A DNA stretch of 10,275 nucleotides from an uncultured Oscillibacter sp. (GCA_900548505.1 URKI01000064.1:1-10275); one strand, 5' to 3'; counted from the stretch's first letter, positions 1 to 6,925 are shown. The notes: generated by a model not told the origin, from the sequence alone. A program made the numbers and translations.

Positions 1-1168
1 AGATGACCGCGCCGGTATAGGCGTTGCCGCCGTCCAGACGGACGCCGAAGCCGCCTGCGGAGCGGTAGGCCGTGATCTTGCCGGTGTCGGGGGCGAAGTT
101 GTTGGCCGGGTCCTCCGTGGTGACGCGGCACTGGATGGCGTAGCCGTCGTGACGGATGGTGTCCTGGCTGGTGATGCCGATGAGGGGGTCGTTCAGGGGA
201 CGGCCCTCGGCGATGAGGATCTGGGAGCGCACCAGGTCGATGCCGGTGATCATTTCGGTGACGGTGTGCTCCACCTGGATGCGGGGGTTCATCTCAATGA
301 AATAGTGATGGCCGTCCTTGTCCACCAGGAACTCCAGCGTGCCGGCGTTCACATAGCCCACGTGCTTGGCGATCTTCACGGCGTCGGCGCACAGTGCCTC
401 CCGCACCTCGGGCGCAACAGAGAAAGCAGGAGCGAACTCCACCACCTTCTGATAGCGCCGCTGGAGGGAGCAGTCACGCTCATAGAGATGCACCACGTTG
501 CCGTAGTTGTCTCCCAGGACCTGCACCTCGATGTGCTTGGGCTCCACCAGGAACTTCTCCATGAAGATGTCATCGTTGCCAAAGGCCTTCTTGGCCTCCG
601 CCTTCACCAGGTCGAAGTTGATGCCCACCTCTTCCACGGTGTCACAGCGGCGCATGCCGCGGCCGCCGCCGCCGGCGGCTGCCTTCAAAATAACAGGGAA
701 ACCGAACTCCATGGCCAGCTTCTGGGCAGCCTGACGGCTCTCCAGAGGCTCCGTGGTGCCCGGGGTGGTAGGCACGCCGCACTCCACGGCCATCTGCTTG
801 GCGGAGAGCTTGTCGCCCATCATGTCCAGTACCTTGGAGGACGGGCCGATGAACTGGATGCCGGCCTCCTCGCAGGCCCGGGCAAAGTCACCGTTCTCGC
901 TCAAAAAGCCGTAGCCGGGATGGATGGCGTCCGCCCCGTGCTTTTTGGCCAGCTGGATGATGCGGGGGATATTCAAATAAGCGCCCAGGGGGCTCTCATT
1001 CTCGCCGATGAGGTAGGACTCGTCCGCCGCGGTACGGAAGAGGCTGTACATGTCTTCATTGGAATAGATGGCCACCGTCTGCAATCCCAGATCGTGGCAG
1101 GCCCGGAAGATCCGCATGGCGATCTCGCCCCGGTTGGCCACCAGCACCTTTTTAAAGGTTCGGCTCAT
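1..1168 (-). CDS. pyc: Pyruvate carboxylase, N-terminal part (biotin carboxylase domain), cut by window edge
   Basis: Pyruvate carboxylase converts pyruvate plus bicarbonate and ATP to oxaloacetate in the cytosol. About 389 codons are present out of roughly 1,140 usual for the family, because the gene runs off position 1. Reading the minus strand from the ATG at 1168 gives a start MSRTFKKVLVANRGEIAMRI, the biotin carboxylase N-domain. Next come HPGYGFLSEN, the ATP-grasp glycine loop KAAAGGGGRGMR, and the catalytic stretch EMNPRIQVEHTVTE. The last residues, TTEDPANNFAPDTGKITAYR and then GGFGVRLDGGNAYTGAVI, follow the pyruvate carboxylase pattern rather than stand-alone AccC, which usually has NAEDP and a PGGPGVR-like segment. 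The start is fixed by a tandem Shine-Dalgarno, GGAGGAAGGAGG, at 1179-1190. The gene has its own promoter and lies 239 bp downstream of thrS. A biotin carboxylase subunit of another carboxylase remains possible because the carboxyltransferase and biotin domains are outside the window. Confidence 0.88.
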   Translation of the reverse strand, partial: MSRTFKKVLVANRGEIAMRIFRACHDLGLQTVAIYSNEDMYSLFRTAADESYLIGENESPLGAYLNIPRIIQLAKKHGADAIHPGYGFLSENGDFARACEEAGIQFIGPSSKVLDMMGDKLSAKQMAVECGVPTTPGTTEPLESRQAAQKLAMEFGFPVILKAAAGGGGRGMRRCDTVEEVGINFDLVKAEAKKAFGNDDIFMEKFLVEPKHIEVQVLGDNYGNVVHLYERDCSLQRRYQKVVEFAPAFSVAPEVREALCADAVKIAKHVGYVNAGTLEFLVDKDGHHYFIEMNPRIQVEHTVTEMITGIDLVRSQILIAEGRPLNDPLIGITSQDTIRHDGYAIQCRVTTEDPANNFAPDTGKITAYRSAGGFGVRLDGGNAYTGAVI

Positions 1169-1187
1169 AAATTCGCTTCCTCCTTCC

Positions 1188-1202
1188 TCCGCCCGTGGCG
1201 GA
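1188..1202 (-). promoter_or_regulatory. 5'-leader hairpin of pyc next to a tandem Shine-Dalgarno
   Basis: A perfect inverted repeat, TCCGCC-ACG-GGCGGA, sits in the predicted short pyc leader. Its 3' arm runs directly into the double Shine-Dalgarno GGAGGAAGGAGG, sharing its first bases. It could shield the leader from decay or mask the first of the two Shine-Dalgarno copies. No function is shown by sequence alone. Confidence 0.35.
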
Positions 1203-1218
1203 GCATACGATTTTTCTC

Positions 1219-1248
1219 AGTATACGCCTGTTGGCCGCCAGGATGCAA
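1219..1248 (-). promoter_or_regulatory. Probable sigma-A promoter of pyc
   Basis: On the minus strand a -10 box TATACT (1224-1219) lies 18 bp downstream of a weak -35 box TTGCAT (1248-1243). Transcription would start near 1212, about 45 nt before the pyc ATG. The -10 is good and the -35 matches only three of six positions, so an activator may assist. Confidence 0.5.
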
Positions 1249-1335
1249 CGGCATCTTCCGCCCCGCTTCCGATTTTCAGAGGAGACGACAGTTTTTCCCC
1301 TCCGGCGGACGGCAGCCTTGTTGATATCAGTGGCG

Positions 1336-1352
1336 CTGATAGGCGCCATCAG
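1336..1352. promoter_or_regulatory. Near-palindrome upstream of the pyc promoter, possible operator
   Basis: The plus strand reads CTGATAGGCGCCATCAG, a dyad with CTGAT/ATCAG arms around GGCGCC, broken by one extra base. It overlaps a second symmetric arrangement, TGGCGC-TGATAG-GCGCCA (1331-1348). It lies about 90 bp upstream of the predicted pyc -35 box and just past the thrS terminator. It may be a regulator site or a remnant of a structured thrS 3' end; nothing identifies the binding protein. Confidence 0.25.
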
Positions 1353-1363
1353 TTCCATGTTTA

Positions 1364-1398
1364 CAAACGGCGCCGGGACCCTGCCGGGCCCGGCGCCG
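1364..1398 (-). terminator. Intrinsic terminator after thrS
   Basis: Ten nucleotides after the thrS stop codon the minus strand forms CGGCGCCGGG (1398-1389), an 11-nt loop, CCCGGCGCCG (1377-1368) and then TTTGT. The stem is a perfect, very GC-rich 10 bp. The T tract is short and interrupted, so termination may be incomplete and some thrS transcription could reach pyc. Confidence 0.65.
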
Positions 1399-1407
1399 CT
1401 TCTTTAT

Positions 1408-3165
1408 TTAGTGGATGGCCTTGGTATCCACGTCCTCTTTCAGCTTGGCCGTAAACTCGTCCATGGACATAACGCCCAGGTCGCCGTCGGCACGGTGCCG
1501 CACGGAGACGGTGCCCGCCTCGGCCTCCTTGTCGCCGATGACCAGCATGTAGGGGACCTTCTCCAGCTGGGCCTCGCGGATCTTCTTGCCGATCTTCTCG
1601 TTGCGGTGATCCACCTCCACACGGTAACCGGCGCCGTCCAGCTGGGCGGCCACCTGGTCGGCGTACTCCGCCGCACGGTCGGTGATGGGCAGCAGCTTGA
1701 CCTGGACAGGGCTCAGCCAGGTGGGGAACGCACCGGCGAAGTGCTCGGTGATGACGCCGATGAAGCGCTCGATGGAGCCCAGCACCACACGGTGGATCAT
1801 GACGGGACGATGCTTCTGGCCGTCCTCGCCCACGTACTCCAGCTCGAACCGCTCAGGCAGCTGGCTGTCCAGCTGAATGGTACCGCACTGCCAGGTACGG
1901 CCCAGGGAGTCGGCCAGATGGAAGTCCAGCTTGGGTCCGTAGAACGCGCCGTCGCCCTCGTTGATGACGAAGTCCTTGCCCATGTCGGTGATGGCGTTCT
2001 TTAGGATGTCCTGGTTGCGCTCCCACTCCTCCACAGTGCCGATGTGGTCCTCGGGCATGGTGGAAAGCTCGATGGTGTAGCTCAGGCCGAAGGTGGAATA
2101 CACCTCGTCGAACAGACGCACCGTCTCCTGGATGACGTCCTTCATCTGATCCCGGGTCATAAAGACGTGGGCATCGTCCTGGCTGAAGCAGCGCACGCGG
2201 AACAATCCGTGGAGGGCGCCGGAGAGCTCATGACGGTGCACCAGACCGATCTCGCCCACACGCAGGGGCAGGTCACGGTAGGAGTGGGGCTCGCTGGCGT
2301 AGACCAGCATGCCGCCAGGGCAGTTCATGGGCTTGATGGCGAAGTCCTCACCGTCGATGACGGTGGTGTACATGTTCTGCTTATAGTGATCCCAGTGGCC
2401 GGAGCGCTCCCACAGCTGACGGTTGAGGATGATGGGCGTGGAGATCTCCACATAGCCGTACTTCTTGTGGATCTGGCGCCAGTAGTCCAGCAGGGTGTTC
2501 TTGAGCACCATGCCCTTGGGCAGGAAGAAGGGGAAGCCGGGACCCTCGTCCCGCAGCATGAAGAGGCCCAGTTCCTTGCCCAGCTTGCGGTGGTCGCGCT
2601 TCTTGGCCTCCTCGATTCTGGCCAGGTACTCGTCCAGCTCCTCCTTCTTGGGGAAGGCGATGCCGTAGATGCGCTGCAGGGTCTCACGGTTGGAGTCGCC
2701 GCGCCAGTAGGCGGCGTTGCAGGCGGTCAGCTTGATGGCGTTGCCCTTGATGCGGCCGGTGGAGTCCAGGTGGGGGCCGGCGCACAGGTCGGTGAACTCG
2801 CCCTGCTTGTAGAAGGAGATGTGGGCATCCTCGGGCAGATCCTGGATCAGCTCCACCTTGTAGGGCTCGCCCTTTTCCTCCATGAACTTGATGGCCTCTT
2901 CCCGGGGCAGCTCAAAGCGCTCCAGCTTCAGCTTTTCCTTGCAGATCTTGCGCATCTCGCCTTCGATCTTCTCCATGATCTCGGGGGTGAAGGGGAAGGG
3001 AGAGTCCATATCATAATAGAAGCCCTCGTCAATGGACGGGCCGATGGCCAGCTTCACCTCGGGGTAAAGCCGCTTGACGGCCTGGGCCAGCACATGGGAG
3101 CAGGTATGCCAATAGGTGCGGCGATACTCCTCATTTTCAAACGTATACAGGTTTTCCTCAGACAT
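1408..3165 (-). CDS. thrS: Threonyl-tRNA synthetase lacking the N-terminal TGS domain
   Basis: This enzyme charges tRNA(Thr) with threonine in the cytosol and hydrolyses mischarged Ser-tRNA(Thr). The protein has 585 residues against about 640 for most bacterial ThrRS, and it begins directly at the editing domain. The editing site is complete: H20-xxx-H24 (HTCSH) and C128-xxx-H132 (CAGPH). The class II catalytic core shows motif 2 around RVRCFSQDDAHVF, the zinc ligands C282 (MNCPGG), H333 and H458, and motif 3 IHRVVLGSIERF. An anticodon-binding domain follows (FPTWLSPVQVKLLP onward). The ATG at 3165 has the Shine-Dalgarno AAGGAGG at 3174-3180, and only the T-box leader lies upstream, so the absence of TGS is not a wrong start choice. 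The gene has its own promoter and T-box and ends at a GC-rich hairpin. Confidence 0.97.
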   Translation of the reverse strand: MSEENLYTFENEEYRRTYWHTCSHVLAQAVKRLYPEVKLAIGPSIDEGFYYDMDSPFPFTPEIMEKIEGEMRKICKEKLKLERFELPREEAIKFMEEKGEPYKVELIQDLPEDAHISFYKQGEFTDLCAGPHLDSTGRIKGNAIKLTACNAAYWRGDSNRETLQRIYGIAFPKKEELDEYLARIEEAKKRDHRKLGKELGLFMLRDEGPGFPFFLPKGMVLKNTLLDYWRQIHKKYGYVEISTPIILNRQLWERSGHWDHYKQNMYTTVIDGEDFAIKPMNCPGGMLVYASEPHSYRDLPLRVGEIGLVHRHELSGALHGLFRVRCFSQDDAHVFMTRDQMKDVIQETVRLFDEVYSTFGLSYTIELSTMPEDHIGTVEEWERNQDILKNAITDMGKDFVINEGDGAFYGPKLDFHLADSLGRTWQCGTIQLDSQLPERFELEYVGEDGQKHRPVMIHRVVLGSIERFIGVITEHFAGAFPTWLSPVQVKLLPITDRAAEYADQVAAQLDGAGYRVEVDHRNEKIGKKIREAQLEKVPYMLVIGDKEAEAGTVSVRHRADGDLGVMSMDEFTAKLKEDVDTKAIH

Positions 3166-3195
3166 GTTGGTTTCCTCCTTTTTCGTCGAGGGGTG

Positions 3196-3232
3196 AAAAA
3201 AAATCTCACCCCTGAAAGATCAGGGGTGAGAT
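3196..3232 (-). terminator. T-box-controlled intrinsic terminator
   Basis: On the minus strand ATCTCACCCCTGA (3232-3220), loop TCTT and TCAGGGGTGAGAT (3215-3203) form a perfect 13-bp stem followed directly by a run of T residues down to 3196. The 5' arm overlaps the 3' half of the antiterminator: CAGGG of the T-box pairs with CCCTG at 3225-3221, and GTGGAATACG pairs imperfectly with CGTATCTCAC. The two structures are therefore mutually exclusive, as in known T-boxes. Confidence 0.93.
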
Positions 3233-3447
3233 ACGAAAACGTATTCCACGGTTCCACCCTGCTTGCATCTAAAAAAGATGCCGCTCGTGTCCTCTGTAAC
3301 GGGAGAACCCGTCCCAGCCTACATATCGGTGGGCAGCTCCGAGGCGGTGGCATGCTCCGGTTCCGGCAAGAGCCGCTTGCAGCCAGCGGCGGCCCCTCTC
3401 TGCTGTCATTCCCGGGCAGCGTCCTCTTCAACGCTTTTTGATATCGT
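3196..3447 (-). ncRNA. T-box riboswitch leader of thrS (threonine-responsive, ACC specifier proposed)
   Basis: The minus strand carries the T-box core AGGGTGGAACCGTGG (3260-3246), differing at one base from the common GGGTGGAACCGCG. The UGGA bulge is the part that pairs with the tRNA acceptor end. Stem I begins at GUUGAAGAGGAC (3432-3421) and contains the AGAGAG distal bulge (3401-3396). Later elements are the hairpin ACGGG-UUCU-CCCGU (3312-3299) and stem III GCAUCU/AGAUGC (3281-3265). Aligned by eye to the glyQS-type pattern (specifier, purine, two bases, then a CUUGAGC-like segment), the specifier is ACC at 3348-3346 followed by G, a threonine codon. Uncharged tRNA(Thr) would stabilise the antiterminator (3261-3221) and allow thrS expression. 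The riboswitch call is firm. The exact specifier is an inference, because two other ACC triplets lie nearby (3330-3328 and 3361-3359). Confidence 0.92.
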
Positions 3448-3452
3448 GCAAC

Positions 3453-3481
3453 ACTATATCACGGTGTGCTGTCCCTGTCAA
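3453..3481 (-). promoter_or_regulatory. Strong sigma-A promoter of thrS
   Basis: A perfect -35 box TTGACA (3481-3476) is followed by a 17-bp spacer and -10 box TATAGT (3458-3453) on the minus strand. Transcription should start at about A3447, just upstream of T-box stem I. It separates thrS regulation from the asparaginase operon, whose last gene ends 47 bp upstream. Confidence 0.88.
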
Positions 3482-3527
3482 GGGCACATTTTTCCTCTGA
3501 GCAGGGAACTTTGTCCGCGCGTTTTAT

Positions 3528-4520
3528 TCACTCGCCAGCCCACAGGATATCCCGGGCCACGGGGGTGTAGAACAGCCGCTCCACCTGGGAGCGATCCTTG
3601 GTGATGCCCAGGATCCACATGAGCTTTGCCGTCACCGCTTCCGTGGTCATGTCGTAGGCCTCCAGGACCCCCAGCGCGTTTTTCAGCCGATGGCCCACAT
3701 GGTACACCCCCAGATCGCTGCCCTCGTTTTCCACCTGGGTGGTCATGACCACTGTCTTTCCCCGTTCCATCCAGTCCCGCACGCACTCAAAAAAGCCTCC
3801 GTTTTCCGGCAGCCCGCCTACGCCGAAGCTCTCGATGATCAGCGCGTCGTTGCGCTCGAGCAGAAAGTCCGCCTGCTCCCGGTCCGCTCCGGGCACCAGC
3901 TTCATCAGCGCCACCCGTTCGTTCAGTTCGTCGTAAAATACCGGCGCATCGGCGCACTCCGGGCGGATGAACCGCAGCAGCACGCCGTCCCGCAGCACCC
4001 CCAGCACCGGGAAATTGATGCTGGAAAAGGCCCGAAAGCTCTTGGAGCGGGTCTTTTTGGCCCGGGTCCCCAGGATCACCTTCCCGTTAAAGACGATGGA
4101 CACCCCCGGCACGTCCTCCGTGGCGCAGCGCAGGGCATCGGTGAGATTGATTTTGGAGTCGGTAGAGTCAAAGCCCATGGGCTTCTGGGCGCCAGTGAAC
4201 ACGATGGGCTTGGGGCTTTGCTGGATCATGTAGCTCAGCGCGGCGGCGGAATAGGCCATGGTATCGGTGCCGTGGGTGATGACAAAGCCGTCGTAGGCTT
4301 CGTAGTTCTCGCGGATGCACCGGCTCATGAGCTTCCAATGGTGGGGCCCCACGTTGGTGCTGTCCAGGTTCAGAAGCTGCAGGCACTCCACCTGGCAGAT
4401 GCCGGACACCTGAGGAAGATGCTCCAGAAGCTGGCTGGTGGTCAGCTCCGGCGCAAGGCCGCTCTCCGTCACCGCGGAGGCGATGGTGCCGCCGGTGCCG
4501 ATCATCAGAATCTTTTTCAT
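3528..4520 (-). CDS. ansA: L-asparaginase, type I (cytosolic)
   Basis: The enzyme hydrolyses asparagine to aspartate and ammonia. The 330-residue protein has no signal peptide, which fits the cytosolic type I class. The first catalytic signature is GTGGTIAS with nucleophile Thr12. The second is ITHGTDTM with the Thr85-Asp86 pair, and a conserved lysine lies in the GTRAKKTRSK segment. I prefer the ATG at 4520, whose product starts MKKILMIGTGG and which has GGAG at a spacing of 8 nt. An in-frame GTG at 4529 would add only three residues and overlap the upstream stop and the Shine-Dalgarno. The gene starts 5 nt after the SbcD-like gene and is the last of the five-gene operon. No clear terminator follows before the thrS promoter. 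Asparaginase versus the related Glu-tRNA(Gln) amidotransferase subunit GatD: the short N-terminus favours asparaginase. Confidence 0.93.
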   Translation of the reverse strand: MKKILMIGTGGTIASAVTESGLAPELTTSQLLEHLPQVSGICQVECLQLLNLDSTNVGPHHWKLMSRCIRENYEAYDGFVITHGTDTMAYSAAALSYMIQQSPKPIVFTGAQKPMGFDSTDSKINLTDALRCATEDVPGVSIVFNGKVILGTRAKKTRSKSFRAFSSINFPVLGVLRDGVLLRFIRPECADAPVFYDELNERVALMKLVPGADREQADFLLERNDALIIESFGVGGLPENGGFFECVRDWMERGKTVVMTTQVENEGSDLGVYHVGHRLKNALGVLEAYDMTTEAVTAKLMWILGITKDRSQVERLFYTPVARDILWAGE

Positions 4521-4525
4521 GTGAT

Positions 4526-5620
4526 TCACTCCAGTTCTCTATGTTCCAGGGCCGCCAGGCCGAACCGGGCCGCCAGGGCAATGCGACGCCGGGCCTCCTC
4601 GTCCGGGGCGCTGTCCCACTTTTGCCGCAGCGTGCGCAAAAAAAGCCCCCGCAGGGAATCCTCCCCTGCGCCGGCCCACACGTCGGCGGCCATACGGGTC
4701 TCGTCCCGCACCTCCAGGGCATAGAACCGCTCCCGCAGGGCGGACTCCACCGCCCGGACATTCACGGCGCCGTCCGCCTCACCGGTGAGGATGATGCGGT
4801 ACAGGTCCCGCCGGGTATCGCCATGGACGGCCTGCTCCACCGCCTCCAGGGCCGTACGGCCGGTAACGTCCGCCTCCACGATCTCGTAGCGGCGGCGGGC
4901 AAAGGGGACGAACGACGCCTCTACAGCGCCGTCATCCGACACGGTGCCACACAGTACGCCCTTCTCCCCCGTCTCGTCAAAGCCCCGCCCCTCCGGGCAG
5001 CCGGGCCAGGCCCAGAGCGTTGCGCCGCAGCGCTGGGGCTCCATGCCCTTGTGGACATGTCCCAGCGCCAGATAGGCAAGGCCGCTCTGGGCGATGTCCT
5101 GGCGGGAAATGGGATCGTAGCGGCGGCGGGAGGGCTCCACCTCCCCGTGGAGGACGCCCAGGTGGACGCGGCCGTCCGCCGGGGCGGAAAAGCCCGCCAG
5201 CAGGCTCTCCGCCTGCTCAGGTCCGGTAAACGCCGCCCCGTGCACCACGGCGCCCAGCGCCGGGATCTCCACCGCTTCCATCTGTCCCGCCCGGAAAATG
5301 TGGACATTCTCCGGCCAGGCCACTGTGTCCCACAGCCCACCGGGCGTATAGAAATCATGGTTTCCCGGGGCGATGCAAACCAGCGCCTCCATGCGTCCAA
5401 GCTCTGAAGCCAACTGCTCAGCGGTATCCCGGTAGACGCTGCCGGAGTCCAGCAGGTCCCCGGCCAGCAGCACCAGGCGGATGCCCCGGGCGTTCACATA
5501 GTCCGCCATGCGCCCCAGCATGGCCCGGCTCTCCCGGCGCCGCTGGGCCGCCAGCTCCGGCGGCAGAGCGGAAAAGGGGCTGTCCAGATGGAAGTCGGCC
5601 CCGTGCAGAAACTGGAACAT
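4526..5620 (-). CDS. SbcD/YhaO-like metallophosphoesterase (putative DNA repair exonuclease)
   Basis: This is a calcineurin-like phosphoesterase of the SbcD/Mre11/YhaO group, predicted to be a two-metal-ion nuclease acting on DNA. The five motifs are intact: DFH (D9, H11), GDLLD (D55), GNHDF (N87, H88), LHGE (H158) and GHVH (H188, H190). The remaining C-terminal part of the 364-residue protein is a cap-like region rich in Glu and Arg, which I cannot assign. YhaO proteins usually come with the ATPase YhaN, and SbcD with SbcC. No such partner is found next to this gene: upstream is the YbaK-type gene (3 nt away) and downstream is asparaginase (5 nt). The ATG at 5620 has only a weak AAGG site, so translation probably depends on coupling to the gene before it. 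The fold is certain; the DNA substrate is inferred from family. Confidence 0.88.
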   Translation of the reverse strand: MFQFLHGADFHLDSPFSALPPELAAQRRRESRAMLGRMADYVNARGIRLVLLAGDLLDSGSVYRDTAEQLASELGRMEALVCIAPGNHDFYTPGGLWDTVAWPENVHIFRAGQMEAVEIPALGAVVHGAAFTGPEQAESLLAGFSAPADGRVHLGVLHGEVEPSRRRYDPISRQDIAQSGLAYLALGHVHKGMEPQRCGATLWAWPGCPEGRGFDETGEKGVLCGTVSDDGAVEASFVPFARRRYEIVEADVTGRTALEAVEQAVHGDTRRDLYRIILTGEADGAVNVRAVESALRERFYALEVRDETRMAADVWAGAGEDSLRGLFLRTLRQKWDSAPDEEARRRIALAARFGLAALEHRELE

Positions 5621-5623
5621 ACC

Positions 5624-6115
5624 TTACGCCTGCTGCTCTTCCGGCCGCCAGCCCTTGCACACGTCCACCCACTCCACGAAGTTGGATGCGCACCGCTCCA
5701 GCTCCTCGCAGGTGAGCTCAATGGCGCTGTTGTCGCTGCCGGCAGCGGGGAACACCGTCTCAAACCGCTTGAGGGAGATGTCCAGATATACCTTCACGTC
5801 CTCCAGCAGGGCAAAGGGGCACACGCCTCCCACATCGTGACCGATGCGGTCGTGGGCCTCCTCAAAGGTGAGCATCTTGGCCTTGGTGTGGAAATAGGCC
5901 TTGTAGCGGCTGTTGTCCACCTTGGTGTCTCCCGCCACCACGATGATAATGGGCTGGTCGTCCACCTTGAAGCTCAGGCTCTTGGCGATGCGGGCGCCCT
6001 CCACGCCGACGGCCACCGCCGCCAGCTCCACTGTAGCAGAGGAGACGGAAAACTCCCGGATGCGTTCTTCCATGCCCAGAGGGCGGAAATATTCTCTGAC
6101 TCTTTCGATCGACAT
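5624..6115 (-). CDS. ybaK: YbaK/EbsC-type aminoacyl-tRNA deacylase
   Basis: Proteins of this family hydrolyse mischarged tRNAs in trans; E. coli YbaK acts on Cys-tRNA(Pro), and relatives act on Ala-tRNA(Pro) or others. The 163-residue protein is one complete editing domain. It has the conserved lysine in RIAKSLSF (K45), the GDTKVD segment (61-66) and the GGVCPF loop (95-100) that lines the active site. The ATG at 6115 has AGGAGAGAGG upstream. The gene lies 36 nt after ymdB and 3 nt before the SbcD-like gene, inside the operon. Substrate specificity within the family cannot be read from sequence, so proline-tRNA editing is a presumption. The presence of ThrRS and asparaginase nearby gives a loose amino-acid and tRNA theme. 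Confidence 0.92.
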   Translation of the reverse strand: MSIERVREYFRPLGMEERIREFSVSSATVELAAVAVGVEGARIAKSLSFKVDDQPIIIVVAGDTKVDNSRYKAYFHTKAKMLTFEEAHDRIGHDVGGVCPFALLEDVKVYLDISLKRFETVFPAAGSDNSAIELTCEELERCASNFVEWVDVCKGWRPEEQQA

Positions 6116-6151
6116 ATGCCTCTCTCCTGTTCGTTTGGATCTATCGTTGAC

Positions 6152-6925
6152 TCAGCGCACGTCCACCCGCTCCACGGCGGTGCAAAGGCCTGTTGTGCTG
6201 TCCAGCGTGAAAATGGCGCCCTGGAGCTTGCAGGGCCCCTGGGGCGCCTGGTAGCGGCCCGGCAGGCCGCCCAGAAAGCCCTCCACCGACTGCTCGGGCC
6301 GGATGCCCAGCACGGATTCCACTGCCCCGGTCATGCCCAGGTCCGTGATATAGCCGGTGCCTTTGGGATATACCCGCTCGTCGGCGGTGGGCACATGGGT
6401 GTGGGTGCCCCACAGGGCGCTCACCCGCCCATCCAGATAGTAGCCCATGGCCAGCTTTTCGCTGGTGGCCTCCGCATGGAAGTCCACCAGAGTGAACGTA
6501 GCCTTGTCCTTTTCCAAAAGGCGGTCAGCGGCGGTAAAGGGGTTGTCCGCCCCCCAGGCCAGGTCACACCGGCCGATGAGGTTCATCACCCGGATCTGTA
6601 CCGCCCCCAGGTCGTAGACGCCGCAGCCCCGGCCCGGCGTCCGGGCGGCGTAGTTGGCCGGACGCAGCAGCCAGGGGGCCTCGTCCAGGAGCGTGCCGAT
6701 CTGGCTCTTTCCAAAGGCGTGGTTGCCCAGGGTCACCACGTCGGCGCCGGCGTCATAGATGCGCCAGGCCTGCTCCTCCGTCAGCCCCACACCGGCGGCA
6801 TTTTCCCCGTTGACTACGGTAAAGGCAATATTTTTCAGCTTCTTCAGGGGGCGCAGGTGCCGCTCCAGGTGCCTGAGGCCCGGCTCCATCACCACGTCGC
6901 CCACCGCCAGAATGTGATATTCCAT
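6152..6925 (-). CDS. ymdB: YmdB family metallophosphoesterase (2',3'-cyclic nucleotide phosphodiesterase)
   Basis: B. subtilis YmdB hydrolyses 2',3'-cAMP and 2',3'-cGMP and influences biofilm and flagellar gene expression. This 257-residue protein covers the whole family. It keeps the metal and active-site residues: D10 (AVGDVV), E41 and N42 (NGEN), N68 and H69 (GNH), H150 (FHAEATSEK), and H175 and H177 (GTHTHVPTAD). The segment after GNH reads AFGK where most relatives have a Trp-Asp pair, a small divergence beside the site. The ATG at 6925 overlaps the stop codon of the HAD gene by one base (TGATG), the classic sign of translational coupling. In bacilli ymdB follows rny; that link is absent here. 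The cytosolic phosphodiesterase role is inferred from family. Confidence 0.93.
   Translation of the reverse strand: MEYHILAVGDVVMEPGLRHLERHLRPLKKLKNIAFTVVNGENAAGVGLTEEQAWRIYDAGADVVTLGNHAFGKSQIGTLLDEAPWLLRPANYAARTPGRGCGVYDLGAVQIRVMNLIGRCDLAWGADNPFTAADRLLEKDKATFTLVDFHAEATSEKLAMGYYLDGRVSALWGTHTHVPTADERVYPKGTGYITDLGMTGAVESVLGIRPEQSVEGFLGGLPGRYQAPQGPCKLQGAIFTLDSTTGLCTAVERVDVR

Noticed and set aside
149..1324. Plus-strand open frame of 391 codons opposite pyc
   Set aside because: The minus strand encodes a clear biotin carboxylase domain across the same bases; the plus frame is a compositional shadow.
2044..3441. Long plus-strand open frame (465 codons) antisense to thrS and its T-box
   Set aside because: It mirrors the codon pattern of thrS, runs through the riboswitch leader, is rich in Gly, Val, Leu and His as expected for antisense frames in GC-rich genes, and shows no domain.
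3466..3487. Imperfect dyad GTGC/GCAC with CCCT/AGGG around the thrS -35 box
   Set aside because: The arms are short and asymmetric, and the -35 consensus itself accounts for much of the match; the T-box already explains regulation.
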